DNA of 64,000 nt from Nocardiopsis metallicus (GCF_014201115.1 NZ_JACHDO010000001.1:3224001-3288000); one strand, 5' to 3'. Numbered from the stretch's first letter, positions 16,445-24,753 are shown. Numbers and translations are program-made. The notes: a model not told the origin generated them from the sequence alone.

Positions 16445-18146
16445 GGGCCCAGTGTGTCATCTCGGTATGCGCCTCGGCGCTCCGCAGCGGGCATGTCCAC
16501 TCGCCGTCGATCTCGACCAGGCGGGTCCCGGGGGACACGAGCCAGTCCAGGACCAGTTCGGTCTCCCCCGCCGTGGCGTTGGGAACCGGGCCGAACCCGG
16601 CGGGAACGCGCTCGGCGGTGGCGGTGAGGGAGCTCAGGAAGGCGGCGGGTTCGGTGCCCGGTTCGAGGACGGCGCTGGCCGCCAGGCGGCCGTGGCGGAC
16701 CACGACCGTCTCCCAGCCGGTGGCGCCTGGGCGGGAGGCGACCAGGTGCGGGACGGCGGCGATCGCGGTGAGCCGCTGCGCGCGCCGGGCGCCGCGCAGG
16801 AAGGCGGTGAGCCGGTCGCGCAGGGCCGCCGCCTCCTCGTATCGCAGTTCGGCGGCGAACTCGCGGATCCGGCCGGTGAGGGCGTCCACGACCACGGCCG
16901 GGTCGCCGGTCATGGCGGCGCGGGCGGCGTCGGCGTGCCCGGTGTAGTCGGTGAGCGACTCCGTGCCGTCGCAGGGGGCGCCGCAACGGCCCAGCTGGGC
17001 CAGGACACAGGGGGGCACCGGTTTCCCAGGGCTGAAGGTGTGCGTGCACTGGCGCAGCGGGAAGGCGTGCAGGAGCGCCTCCTTGGCCTCCTCCGCCGCC
17101 CTGGGCGAGTTGTAGGGGCCCAGGTAGGGCGCGCCGTCGTCCTTGATCACCCGCACCACGGACAGGCGCGGGTAGGCGTCGGTGGTGAGCTTGACCCAGG
17201 CGGCGCGTTCGGGGTGGCGCGAGCGGCGGTTGAACGGCGGTTTGCGTTCGGCGATGATGCGCAGCTCGCGGACGGAGGCCTCCAGGTCGGTGGTGCACAC
17301 GATGGGGGTGACCCCCGCCACCAGCCCGGCCATCTCCCTGATGCGGCGGCGGGACTCCGCGGCGGTGAAGTAGGTGGCGACCCGGCGGCGCAGGTTGTTG
17401 CTCTTGCCCACGTACAGGCTCTGCCCCTGGGCGTCGGTGAACACGTACACGCCGGGGCGCTCGGGCAGGTCCTCGGCCAGGTGCCGTTTGGCCCGCTGGG
17501 CGCGGGTGGGGGGTTTGCTGACCGCCCGCAGCTCCTCCAGGCTGGTCACCCCCATGGGTGCCAGCCGTGCCAGGAGCCCGTTGAGCACGTCCGCGGTGGC
17601 GCGGGCGTCGTCGAGCGCGCGGTGGTTGGGGGCGGTGGGCGTCCCGAAGAACGCGGCCAGGGTGCCCAGCCGGTGGTTGCGCACCTCGGGCCGGACCAGG
17701 ACCGCCCGGGCCAGGCGCAGGGTGTCCACGACCGGGTAGTCGGGCCACTCCGCGCCCTCCCGTTCGCAGGCGGCCTTGAGGAAGCCGGTGTCGAAGGGCG
17801 CGTTGTGCGCCACCAGCACGGTGTCGGGTTCGGCGGCAAGGAAGGCCAGCAGTCCGGGCAGGGCCTCGGTGATCGGCGGGGCGGTGGCCACCATCGACTG
17901 CGTGATGCCGGTCAGCAGGGTGATGGCGGCCGGGATGAGCACGCCGGGGTTGACCAGGGTGGTGAACTCGTCCACGACACGGCCTTCGCGTACCCGGACC
18001 GCGCCGATCTCGGTGATCTGGGACTTCGAGGCGCTGGTGCCGGTGGTCTCCAGGTCGACGACGACGAAGGACACCCCGGTCAGCGGTGTGCCCAGGTCCC
18101 CGATGCTGGTTTGGACGCCGACGGGCGCCGCGGACTGTCGAACCAC
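16422..18146 (-). CDS. DEDD exonuclease - GIY-YIG (UvrC/Cho-like) fusion nuclease
   Basis: 574 residues from GTG 18146. Domain 1 (about 25-195) is a DnaQ-type 3'-5' exonuclease: Exo I VVDLETTG, Exo II VAHNAPFDTGFL, Exo III HRALDDARATADVL. Domain 2 (about 230-320) is a GIY-YIG nuclease (PGVYVFTDAQGQSLYVGKS). A UvrC-like Cys cluster (C-THTF...PPC-VLAQLGRC-GAPC) and a UVR motif (FAAELRYEEAAALRDRLTAFL) follow, then a poorly conserved C-terminal part. The M. tuberculosis counterpart is Rv2191 (from memory). Likely DNA repair. A TACCCT box 6 nt upstream supports a leaderless GTG start. Larger in-frame starts up to 20330 run through unrelated sequence opposite the NYN gene and are rejected. Confidence 0.92.
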   Translation of the reverse strand: MVRQSAAPVGVQTSIGDLGTPLTGVSFVVVDLETTGTSASKSQITEIGAVRVREGRVVDEFTTLVNPGVLIPAAITLLTGITQSMVATAPPITEALPGLLAFLAAEPDTVLVAHNAPFDTGFLKAACEREGAEWPDYPVVDTLRLARAVLVRPEVRNHRLGTLAAFFGTPTAPNHRALDDARATADVLNGLLARLAPMGVTSLEELRAVSKPPTRAQRAKRHLAEDLPERPGVYVFTDAQGQSLYVGKSNNLRRRVATYFTAAESRRRIREMAGLVAGVTPIVCTTDLEASVRELRIIAERKPPFNRRSRHPERAAWVKLTTDAYPRLSVVRVIKDDGAPYLGPYNSPRAAEEAKEALLHAFPLRQCTHTFSPGKPVPPCVLAQLGRCGAPCDGTESLTDYTGHADAARAAMTGDPAVVVDALTGRIREFAAELRYEEAAALRDRLTAFLRGARRAQRLTAIAAVPHLVASRPGATGWETVVVRHGRLAASAVLEPGTEPAAFLSSLTATAERVPAGFGPVPNATAGETELVLDWLVSPGTRLVEIDGEWTCPLRSAEAHTEMTHWAHGRASAQ

Positions 18147-18152
18147 GCGGTC

Positions 18153-18158
18153 AGGGTA
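18153..18158 (-). promoter_or_regulatory. -10 box of a leaderless nuclease gene
   Basis: TACCCT on the minus strand, 6 nt before GTG 18146, with no Shine-Dalgarno between. Confidence 0.5.
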
Positions 18159-18279
18159 GTCGGGCCCCACGACCAAACACCGCCGGGCTACGGCCCGGCC
18201 CGTCCGACATGGAAAGATGTGGGTGGCGGAGCGGCAGAGCCCGCCGCCCGTGACGAAGCACGACGCAAGGAGGAACACC

Positions 18280-18561
18280 GTGGGGATCGCGATGCCGGGT
18301 GACAGTGAGCGTTGGCGATGCACCGGGTGCGGGAACCTCACCCGGTTCGACGTGACCCGGACGGTGCGCTCCCAGGACTTCGTGCACCAGGAGCTCTCCG
18401 GGGCCGGTGCGGTCGAGGAGCGCACGGTGCTCTCCGAGTCGGTCGAGCGGGTGAAGTGCCGCTGGTGCGGCGCCACCGACAGCGTGGAGATCGTTTCCCG
18501 TCCCGACGCCGACCGGTCGGTCTCCGGCTCTTCGGCGGAGAGCGCGACGGGTCGGGCATGA
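18280..18561 (+). CDS. small zinc-ribbon protein
   Basis: 93 residues from GTG 18280, preceded by AAGGAGG at the right distance. It carries two Cys pairs, WRCTGCGNLTRFDV and VKCRWCGATDSVEIV, about 45 residues apart, forming a probable zinc ribbon. A Ser-rich tail follows. The stop overlaps the start of the NYN gene (ATGA, 18558-18561), so the two are translationally coupled and probably act together. Divergent from the nuclease gene at 18146. Function unknown; zinc ribbons of this size often bind nucleic acid or protein. Confidence 0.85.
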   Translation: MGIAMPGDSERWRCTGCGNLTRFDVTRTVRSQDFVHQELSGAGAVEERTVLSESVERVKCRWCGATDSVEIVSRPDADRSVSGSSAESATGRA

Positions 18562-19952
18562 GCGCCCGCCCGGACACGGGCGGCGAGGCCGACGGCACCG
18601 ATCCGACCGGTGGAAACGGCACCGCCGGTCCGGTACCCCCCGAGGAGGGCGGGGAGCGCCTGCGACGCCCCCTGCCAGAGCCGGTTCGCGCCCGGGTCGT
18701 CGAGTACGGCTCCGACGTGCTGGGCGGGATGCGCCCGTCCGACCTTCCCCCGCTGCTGCGCAGGGTCGCCAAGTTCGAACCCCGCCGCAGGGCGCGGCTG
18801 GCCGGTCCGCAGATCGCCGCCCAGCTGGAGAACGACCACGGCTTCCGGGGCATGGTCGCCGCCCGGGTGGAGCAGGTCTGGCCCGAGCTGGCCGAGGGGA
18901 TGCGCGCCGGGGTGGTCCCGCCCGCCGCCGACCCCGTGGCGGTGGCGGCCAGCGCCTATCTGCTGCGGCCCAAGGGCTGGCCGGAGATCATCGAGGGCGT
19001 CCACGAGGAGCTGGAGCGGCAGACCAGCGCCAAGGAGGCGGACGAGACCGCCGAGGCCCTCGACGACGTCCGTCGGCGGCTGGAGGAGAGCCAGCGCGTC
19101 CACCAGGCTGAGCTGGAGCGGCTGCGCGGGCAGATCGGGGAACAGCGGGCGGAGATCGCCGAGCTGCGCCGCAAGGTGCACACCGAGCGTCAGCGGGCCA
19201 AGAAGGCGACCGCCGAGGCCCGGCAGGCGTTGAGCGAGACCGCCGACCACCGCAGTGAGACCGAGAGCCAGGTCAGCGCCCTGGAGGTGGAGAACCGCCG
19301 GCTGCGGTCCAGGCTGGCTGACGCGGAGGCCCAGGTGGAGAACGCCCGACGGGCGGTCCGGACCGGACGCAACGCCGACGAGGCCCGGCTGCGCGTGCTC
19401 CTGGACGTGCTGGTGGACGCCTCGCACGGCCTGCGCCGTGAGCTGGCGCTGCCCGCCTCCCTGGACAGCCCGGCCGACCTGGTAGCCGAGGCCCAGGAGG
19501 AGCGGCGCCGGGTGTCGCTGGGCGGGCTGCCCGACGACGCCCCCGGGCTGCTGGAGCACCTGCTGACGGTGCCCCGGGTGCACCTGCTGGTGGACGGCTA
19601 CAACGTCACCAAGACCGGGTACGGGACCCTGCCGCTGGCCGACCAGCGCAACCGGCTGCTCAACTCGTTGGAAGGGCTGGCCAGCCGGACCAAGGCGGAG
19701 ATCACCTGTGTGTTCGACGGCGCCGACGTGGAGGCGCCCCCGGTCGTGCCCAGCCGCAGGGTGCGGCTGCTGTTCAGCGCCCCCGGGGAGACCGCGGACA
19801 CGCTGATCGTGCGGCTGGTGCGGGCCGAACCGCCCGGGCGGCCGATCGCGGTGGTCACCTCGGACAAGGAGATCGTCTCGGCGGTCCGGCGGGTGGGCGC
19901 CCGCGCGGTCCCCTCCCCCGTCTTCCTGCGCCGTCTGGAGTCGTACAGCTGA
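18558..19952 (+). CDS. NYN-domain (YacP/Rae1-like) putative RNase with coiled coil
   Basis: 464 residues from ATG 18558. An N-terminal helical region (about 35-145) is followed by a long coiled coil (about 150-275, for example LRGQIGEQRAEIAELRRKVH) and a C-terminal PIN-like NYN domain (about 320-460). The NYN domain has the first acidic motif LLVDGYNVTKTGY, a second ITCVFDGADVE, and VVTSDKEIVSAVRRVGA near the end. NYN proteins of the YacP type are ribonucleases (Bacillus Rae1 cuts mRNA in the ribosome A site). The actinobacterial long form with a coiled coil is widespread but, as far as I know, uncharacterised. Translationally coupled to the zinc-ribbon gene. Confidence 0.88.
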   Translation: MSARPDTGGEADGTDPTGGNGTAGPVPPEEGGERLRRPLPEPVRARVVEYGSDVLGGMRPSDLPPLLRRVAKFEPRRRARLAGPQIAAQLENDHGFRGMVAARVEQVWPELAEGMRAGVVPPAADPVAVAASAYLLRPKGWPEIIEGVHEELERQTSAKEADETAEALDDVRRRLEESQRVHQAELERLRGQIGEQRAEIAELRRKVHTERQRAKKATAEARQALSETADHRSETESQVSALEVENRRLRSRLADAEAQVENARRAVRTGRNADEARLRVLLDVLVDASHGLRRELALPASLDSPADLVAEAQEERRRVSLGGLPDDAPGLLEHLLTVPRVHLLVDGYNVTKTGYGTLPLADQRNRLLNSLEGLASRTKAEITCVFDGADVEAPPVVPSRRVRLLFSAPGETADTLIVRLVRAEPPGRPIAVVTSDKEIVSAVRRVGARAVPSPVFLRRLESYS

Positions 19953-20345
19953 GCACGGGTCGGGGCCGGTGCGCCGTTTTCGACTGAGAGACCGACCACG
20001 CGAACCAGCGCGCCGGACCCGCCCCCGCGAACCGTCACGACCGCGCCCAACCCCCAGTTCACGGCCGGCGGCGACCGCCGAAAGACCCGCCTCCGGGACC
20101 CCGGTGACCAGCGAGACGGACGTTTTTCGTTTCATGTCGTGGTTGAGCTGGGCAGGCGGGTCCGCTAGGCTCTTCCCGGAACGTGAGTGCTCCGTTGGAT
20201 AGAAGACCACCCTTGCGCCTACCCGCCCCGACGGCAGACCCGCGCACTCTCGTCGGACCCGTGCCCACACACGGGTTCCCCCAGCTTTGTTCGTCTCCCA
20301 AGCACCCCTTTGCGCACTTCTCAATTTCAAGGAGCGTGGACCGCC
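19953..20345. other. intergenic region and 5' leader of the first NlpC/P60 gene
   Basis: Contains a promoter at 20143-20171 and a leader of about 165 nt with possible hairpins (CCGACG with CGTCGG around 20227-20256, and ACCCGTG with CACGGGT around 20259-20278). No known riboswitch could be recognised by eye. Confidence 0.45.
20143..20171 (+). promoter_or_regulatory. sigma-70-type promoter of the first NlpC/P60 gene
   Basis: TTGAGC (20143-20148), 17-nt spacer, TAGGCT (20166-20171). Expected start near 20178, giving a leader of about 165 nt. The paralogue at 23623 has the same arrangement. Confidence 0.7.
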
Positions 20346-21350
20346 ATGAAGAATCCCGGTGGTCGGCGTACGGCTCGCCGAATCGCTACGACCGGCCTAG
20401 GCGTGGTTGCCGCCGGTACCTTCATCGCCCCCGGTATCGCACACGCGGAGCCGACCCAGGACGAGGTCGAGGACCGCATTGAGGAGCTCAACCAGGAGGC
20501 CGCCACCGCGGTTGAGACCTTCAACCAGGCCGAAGAGGACTACGAGGCGGCCAAGGCCGCCTTCGACGAGCTCGACGGCCAGGTCGGCGACGAGCAGGAG
20601 CGCTACGACGAGCTGCGCGAGAAGGTCCAGCAGTTCGCCAACGCCACCTACCAGGGCGGTGAGCTCAACTCCACCGCCAACGTCCTGACCTCCGACGGCC
20701 CCGAGGCCCTGCTGGAGCAGAACGCCGACCTGAACTACCTGTCGGAGAACCAGCAGGCCCAGCTCGACGACTTCGGCGAGTCCGCCGAGCGCCTGTTCGC
20801 GCTCAAGGACGAGGCCGAGAAGGCCCTCGAGGAGGCCGAGGAGGCCAAGAACGAGGCCGAGGAGGCCAAGGAGGAGGTCGAGGAGGCGATCGAGGAGCAG
20901 CAGGAGATCCTGTCCCAGTTCCCCGACTCCGACGCCTCCGCCGAGGGCGGCGACGACAGCGCCGGCCAGACCCCCGACGCTCCGGTCGGCAGCGGCGGCG
21001 CCTCCGCCGCCCTGGACTTCGCCTACGCCCAGGTTGGCAAGCCCTACATCTGGGGCGGCACCGGCCCCAACGGCTACGACTGCTCCGGCCTGGTCCAGGC
21101 CTCGTGGCGCGCCGGCGGCGTCGACCTGCCGCGCACCACGTACGGTCAGGCCGACGTGGGCACCCGCATCTACGACATGAGCGCCGTCCAGCCGGGCGAC
21201 ATCCTGTTCTTCTTCGGCGACCTGGGCCACAACGGGCTCTACGCCGGGAACGGCCAGATGGTGCACGCCCCGAGGAGCGGCCGCAACCTCGAGGTGGTCG
21301 GTCTGGCCGCCTACTGGGGCGGCCAGTTCCAGTTCGCCGTGCGCCCGTAG
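20346..21350 (+). CDS. secreted NlpC/P60 peptidoglycan hydrolase (copy 1)
   Basis: 334 residues from ATG 20346, preceded by AAGGAG. A Sec signal peptide ends near AHAEP (about residue 35). A long coiled-coil region (40-205) rich in EEAEEAKNEAEEAKEE follows, then a Gly/Ser/Pro linker and a C-terminal NlpC/P60 domain. Catalytic Cys246 is in YDCSGL, the His in GHNGLYAG, and the third polar residue in MVHAP. It resembles RipA-type or Cwl-type gamma-D-Glu-meso-DAP endopeptidases that split peptidoglycan stem peptides. The coiled coil may be autoinhibitory or bind an FtsEX-like activator (inference). It has a tandem paralogue at 23623, and a group II intron lies just after its terminator. Confidence 0.94.
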   Translation: MKNPGGRRTARRIATTGLGVVAAGTFIAPGIAHAEPTQDEVEDRIEELNQEAATAVETFNQAEEDYEAAKAAFDELDGQVGDEQERYDELREKVQQFANATYQGGELNSTANVLTSDGPEALLEQNADLNYLSENQQAQLDDFGESAERLFALKDEAEKALEEAEEAKNEAEEAKEEVEEAIEEQQEILSQFPDSDASAEGGDDSAGQTPDAPVGSGGASAALDFAYAQVGKPYIWGGTGPNGYDCSGLVQASWRAGGVDLPRTTYGQADVGTRIYDMSAVQPGDILFFFGDLGHNGLYAGNGQMVHAPRSGRNLEVVGLAAYWGGQFQFAVRP

Positions 21351-21374
21351 GCGACCCGGCACCGCAGCGGTTTC

Positions 21375-21408
21375 CGAGGCCGCCGTCCCCTCCGGGGCGG
21401 CGGCCTCG
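21375..21408 (+). terminator. terminator of NlpC/P60 copy 1, adjacent to the group II intron
   Basis: 11-bp stem CGAGGCCGCCG/CGGCGGCCTCG plus an inner CCCC/GGGG stem. The intron 5' boundary lies 6 nt beyond the stem, the usual place for class C introns. Confidence 0.85.
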
Positions 21409-21796
21409 CTCGTGGTGTGCCCAGCATGGGCAGTTGCTTGGAGGTGGAAGTCCTCTAGAGGAAGCGGCAGTGCTAACTCTGAGCCGGAGGCAACGGCGTC
21501 ACCGCGAGGTGGGGTCGGGAGGAAGCCCGAGGCGAAACCCTGCACTGAGGAACACGAACCGCATACAAGGCAGTCCGGTCGGGGTGAGCCAGCCATGGAT
21601 GGCGAAGCCCGTCACTGCCAAGACGGCCGGGGTGTAGATGCGGCAGGCGTAGGGGGAAAGTAGCTGTTCTTACCTGGGGAGGTCTGTCCGGGTGTCGGTT
21701 GTGCTGAGTATGTCGCCGCGCCGACGGCCGCGACCGCAAGGGAGCGGCTGACCGGGCAGAAGTCAGCAGAGGTCGTAGTACCAGCCGGGATCGCTC

Positions 21797-23251
21797 GTGG
21801 GCTGGGAAGGGCCGAACGTCAAATGGGACAGAGGAACCGGTGCCGCTCGTGCTGGTCACACAGATCGCAGCCACCCCGCCGAAGGCGGGCCTGCGGTGGG
21901 AGGGGACGGTGCATTTCCGTTGAGTACCGCCGTAGAGCGTAGTGACCTGTCGGCGCGGCCTGGAGACGATGTCCACCACGGCCAGGGGGATCTGTGGCAG
22001 CGAATGCTGTCCAGCGCGAACCTGGCCGCGGCGCTCGAACGGGTCGAGACCAACCGGGGTGCCCCGGGTGTGGATGGAGTCACTACCGCTGATCTGCGGG
22101 GATGGCTGCGCGAGCACTGGGAGGGCGTTCGGGAAGAACTCGACGCGGGGAGATACCGGCCCTCGCCGGTCCGCCGGGTGATGATCCCCAAGCCCGGGGG
22201 CGGCGAGCGGATGCTGGGTGTTCCCACGGTGCTGGACCGTTTGATCCAGCAGGCCATCGCGCAGGTCCTCACCCCGATCTTCGACCCGGAGTTCTCCGGG
22301 TCTTCGTTCGGGTTCCGTCCCGGCCGGTCCGCCCATCAGGCGGTGCGGGTCGCGCGGCGGGCTATTGAGGACGGCCACCGATGGGTCGTGGACATCGACC
22401 TGGACCGGTTCTTCGACCGGGTCCAGCACGATGTGTTGATGGCCCGGGTGGCGCGCAGGGTTGACGACCGCAGGGTGCTGCGACTGATCCGGTCCTTTCT
22501 GGAAGCCGGGATCATGGCGGACGGGGTCAAGATGCCGAGCGCGCAGGGGACCCCGCAGGGGTCTCCGCTTTCGCCGGTCCTGTCCAACATCATGCTCGAC
22601 GACCTGGATCGGGAGCTGTGGCGTCGCGGTCACCGGTTCGTGCGCTACGCCGATGACATCCGTGTCTTCACGCGTAGCAGGCGGGCCGCTCACAGGGTGC
22701 TCGACTCGATCACGGTCGTGGTCGAGCAGCGGTTGAAGCTGAAGGTGAACCGGGAGAAGTCGAAGGTGGTTCCGGCATCCGTCGCGACGTTGCTGGGGTT
22801 CGGTTTCTACTTCACCCGGGCCGGGGTGCGTATCCGGGTCGATCCCAAGGCGCTCAGGCGCTGGAAGGTGCGGATCCGGGAGCTGACCTCGCGCCGGTGG
22901 TCGGTTGCGATGGAGTATCGCATCGGCCGGTTGAACCGGTTCATCGTCGGGTGGATGGGTTACTTCCGGCTCGCGGACACCCCCAGGGTGTTCCAGGGGT
23001 TGGATGAATGGCTCCGCCGCAGGATGCGGCAGGTCCGTTGGAAGGAATGGAAGCGGGCCAGGACCCGCCGCCGGATGTTGCGCTCGCTCGGTATCTCGGA
23101 TCGTGTGGCCCGGGACTGGGCGATCAGCAGCAAGGGGTACTGGCGGATCGGTGGCTCGGTCGTCCTTCAGCAGGCGCTGCCCAACTCCTACTGGGAGGGC
23201 TTTGGTCTGCGGATGCTCAAGCCGACCTGGCAGCGGTTGAGATCAGTTTGA
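21797..23251 (+). CDS. ltrA: group II intron reverse transcriptase/maturase
   Basis: Up to 484 residues. Reverse transcriptase blocks are complete: RVETNRGAPGVDGVT (RT0/1), VRRVMIPKPGGGERMLGVPTVLDR, FGFRPGRSAHQAV, WVVDIDLDRFFDRV, GTPQGSPLSPVLSN, and the active site RYADDIRVF. Then comes a maturase X domain (WMGYFRLADTPRVFQGLDEWLRRRMR...WKRARTRRRML). No C-terminal HNH endonuclease domain is present. The protein splices the intron RNA and copies it into DNA targets. The true start is unclear; 21797 is the longest, and starts nearer 21920 (TTG) or later are possible because the first 40 or so residues are not family-like. Confidence 0.92.
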   Translation: MGWEGPNVKWDRGTGAARAGHTDRSHPAEGGPAVGGDGAFPLSTAVERSDLSARPGDDVHHGQGDLWQRMLSSANLAAALERVETNRGAPGVDGVTTADLRGWLREHWEGVREELDAGRYRPSPVRRVMIPKPGGGERMLGVPTVLDRLIQQAIAQVLTPIFDPEFSGSSFGFRPGRSAHQAVRVARRAIEDGHRWVVDIDLDRFFDRVQHDVLMARVARRVDDRRVLRLIRSFLEAGIMADGVKMPSAQGTPQGSPLSPVLSNIMLDDLDRELWRRGHRFVRYADDIRVFTRSRRAAHRVLDSITVVVEQRLKLKVNREKSKVVPASVATLLGFGFYFTRAGVRIRVDPKALRRWKVRIRELTSRRWSVAMEYRIGRLNRFIVGWMGYFRLADTPRVFQGLDEWLRRRMRQVRWKEWKRARTRRRMLRSLGISDRVARDWAISSKGYWRIGGSVVLQQALPNSYWEGFGLRMLKPTWQRLRSV

Positions 23252-23325
23252 CGAACCGCCGGATGCGGGCCCGCATGTCCGGTGGTGTGGGGGGAGGGCC
23301 GGGCGACCCGGCCCTCCTACCCGAT
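23252..23325 (+). ncRNA. group II intron domains V and VI
   Basis: Domain V is the hairpin CCGGATGCGGG/CCCGCATGTCCGG within about 23254-23287. Domain VI is GGGGAGGGCCGGG-CGA-CCCGGCCCTCC followed by TACCCGAT, containing the likely branch-point A near 23319. Confidence 0.75.
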
Positions 23326-23422
23326 TGCCCGGCTCCTGCGCGTGTCCGGAGCGGACCGCCTTTAGGGTCAGCGGAGGGCTTTTCGGACAGTTCTGTTCAT
23401 TCAAGGGAACATCACGAAACAG

Positions 23423-23452
23423 TTGAGTGCGCCCCAAGGAATGCACTAGTGT
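23423..23452 (+). promoter_or_regulatory. promoter of the second NlpC/P60 gene
   Basis: TTGAGT (23423-23428), 18-nt spacer, TAGTGT (23447-23452). A GAGCGTGGTTGCTCC leader motif at 23461 mirrors GAACGTGAGTGCTCC at 20179 in the first copy. The leader (about 165 nt) includes a perfect CGCCACC-CCCC-GGTGGCG hairpin at 23481-23498. Confidence 0.6.
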
Positions 23453-23622
23453 TCACCACCGAGCGTGGTTGCTCCCTTTTCGCCACCCCCCGGTGGCGAC
23501 GACCGCGCCCGGGTCGGGCACACCCCCACACCGTTTCGGCCACCCGCTCTGGCCCCCAGGACCCCACCCGGTGCAGTCCCTTGATCCCGCATGGCCTGGG
23601 ACAAGGGGAGAAAGGTGTTTCA

Positions 23623-24669
23623 GTGTCTGCATCCCGTGGCGACCGCCGGCGCCGAACCGCGGTCATCTCCTCCCTCGTTCTCGGAGCCTTCCTCCTGCCC
23701 GCAGCCGTGGCCCACGCCGAACCCACGGCGAGTGACGTCCAGGAGGAGATCGAACGCCTCGAAGAGGAGTTCATCGAACTCAACGCGACCTACAACGAGG
23801 CCAAGGAGAGCTACGAGGCCGCCGAGGAGAAGCTCGAGGGCATCCTCGGCGACATCGAGACCGCCGAGAACAAGGTCGAGGCCCTCAGCGGCGGTGTGCG
23901 CGCCCTGGCCAACACCACCTACACCGGCGTGGACCTGACCTCCCCCGCCCAGCTGATCGGCGCCACCGGCCCCGAGGCGGCCCTGGAGCACCAGGCCGAC
24001 CTCACCTACCTCTCGGAACAGCACCAGGAGAACCTCGCCCAGTACGTGGAGGAGCTCGAGCACCTGGAGGGCCTGCGTACCGAGGCCGAGGCCACCGAGC
24101 AGGCCGCCGCCGACGCCCTGGAGGAGGCGGAGGAGGCCACCGAGGCGGCCGAGGAGGCCATCGGGGAGCAGGAGGAGCTGCTCTCGGAGCTGACCGCCGA
24201 GGAACAGGCGGCCGCCACCGAGAACATCAGCACCGAAGAGAGCGCGAGCAGCGGTGGTGGCGGCGGAGGCAGCGGAGGCGGCGGCGGAGCCAGCTACACC
24301 GGCCCGGCCTCCGGCAACGCCCAGACCGTGCTGGACTTCGCCTACGCCCAGATCGGCAAGCCCTACATCTGGGGCGGCACCGGCCCCAACGGCTACGACT
24401 GCTCCGGCCTGACCCAGGCCGCCTGGGCCCAGGTCGGCGTGACCCTGCCGCGCGTCACCTACGACCAGATCAACGCGGGCCAGCGCGTGTCCTGGGAGAA
24501 CAAGCAGCCCGGCGACCTGCTGTTCTTCTACGGCCCCAACCCGAGCCACGTGGGCCTGTACGCGGGCAACGGCGTGATGGTGCACGCCTCGACCTCGGCC
24601 CGGCCCATCGGCACGGTCCAGCTGAGCGACTACTACCGCTCCAACTTCGTGGCAGCCGTGCGCCCCTAG
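23623..24669 (+). CDS. secreted NlpC/P60 peptidoglycan hydrolase (copy 2)
   Basis: 348 residues from GTG 23623 (VSASRGDRRRRTAV...), preceded by GGGAGAAAGG. Signal peptide to about AHAEP (residue 31), then a coiled coil (35-205) rich in Glu/Ala, a Gly/Ser linker (SSGGGGGGSGGGGGAS), and an NlpC/P60 domain with catalytic Cys260 (YDCSGL), His in SHVGLYAGN and HAS near the end. Same architecture as the 20346 gene. The catalytic-core DNA is nearly identical (PYIWGGTGPNGYDCSGL is identical in protein), while the coiled coils have diverged. Likely a tandem duplication with divided roles in wall remodelling. Larger in-frame starts reach back into the intron and are rejected. Confidence 0.93.
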   Translation: MSASRGDRRRRTAVISSLVLGAFLLPAAVAHAEPTASDVQEEIERLEEEFIELNATYNEAKESYEAAEEKLEGILGDIETAENKVEALSGGVRALANTTYTGVDLTSPAQLIGATGPEAALEHQADLTYLSEQHQENLAQYVEELEHLEGLRTEAEATEQAAADALEEAEEATEAAEEAIGEQEELLSELTAEEQAAATENISTEESASSGGGGGGSGGGGGASYTGPASGNAQTVLDFAYAQIGKPYIWGGTGPNGYDCSGLTQAAWAQVGVTLPRVTYDQINAGQRVSWENKQPGDLLFFYGPNPSHVGLYAGNGVMVHASTSARPIGTVQLSDYYRSNFVAAVRP

Positions 24670-24682
24670 GGCGCGGCGAGCA

Positions 24683-24716
24683 GGGCCGCTGGGAACCACC
24701 CCGTTCCCAGCGGCCC
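24683..24716 (+). terminator. terminator of NlpC/P60 copy 2
   Basis: Perfect 14-bp stem GGGCCGCTGGGAAC/GTTCCCAGCGGCCC, loop CACCCC, followed by TTTC. Confidence 0.88.
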
Positions 24717-24753
24717 TTTCCCGTGTCCGCCCGCTCCCGGACCCGCTTCCCCC

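Larger units (their letters stand above)
21415..23325 (+). mobile_element. group II intron (probably bacterial class C), about 1.9 kb
   Basis: The 5' end GTGTGCCCAGC matches the GUGYG consensus. The 3' end CTACCCGAT ends in the expected AY. Between them are a structured 5' region (21415-21796), a maturase gene (21797-23251) and domain V/VI sequence (23252-23325). It is inserted in the + orientation 6 nt downstream of an intrinsic terminator stem and encodes no HNH endonuclease; both points are class C hallmarks. It appears intact. Confidence 0.88.

Noticed and set aside
18147..20330. In-frame N-terminal extension of the nuclease gene to 1302 residues
   Set aside because: Runs opposite the NYN and zinc-ribbon genes, has no domain, and a -10 box plus GTG at 18146 gives the expected N terminus.
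20172..20345. ydaO (c-di-AMP) riboswitch in the NlpC/P60 leader
   Set aside because: The leader is long and structured, but I could not find the conserved ydaO core in either copy.
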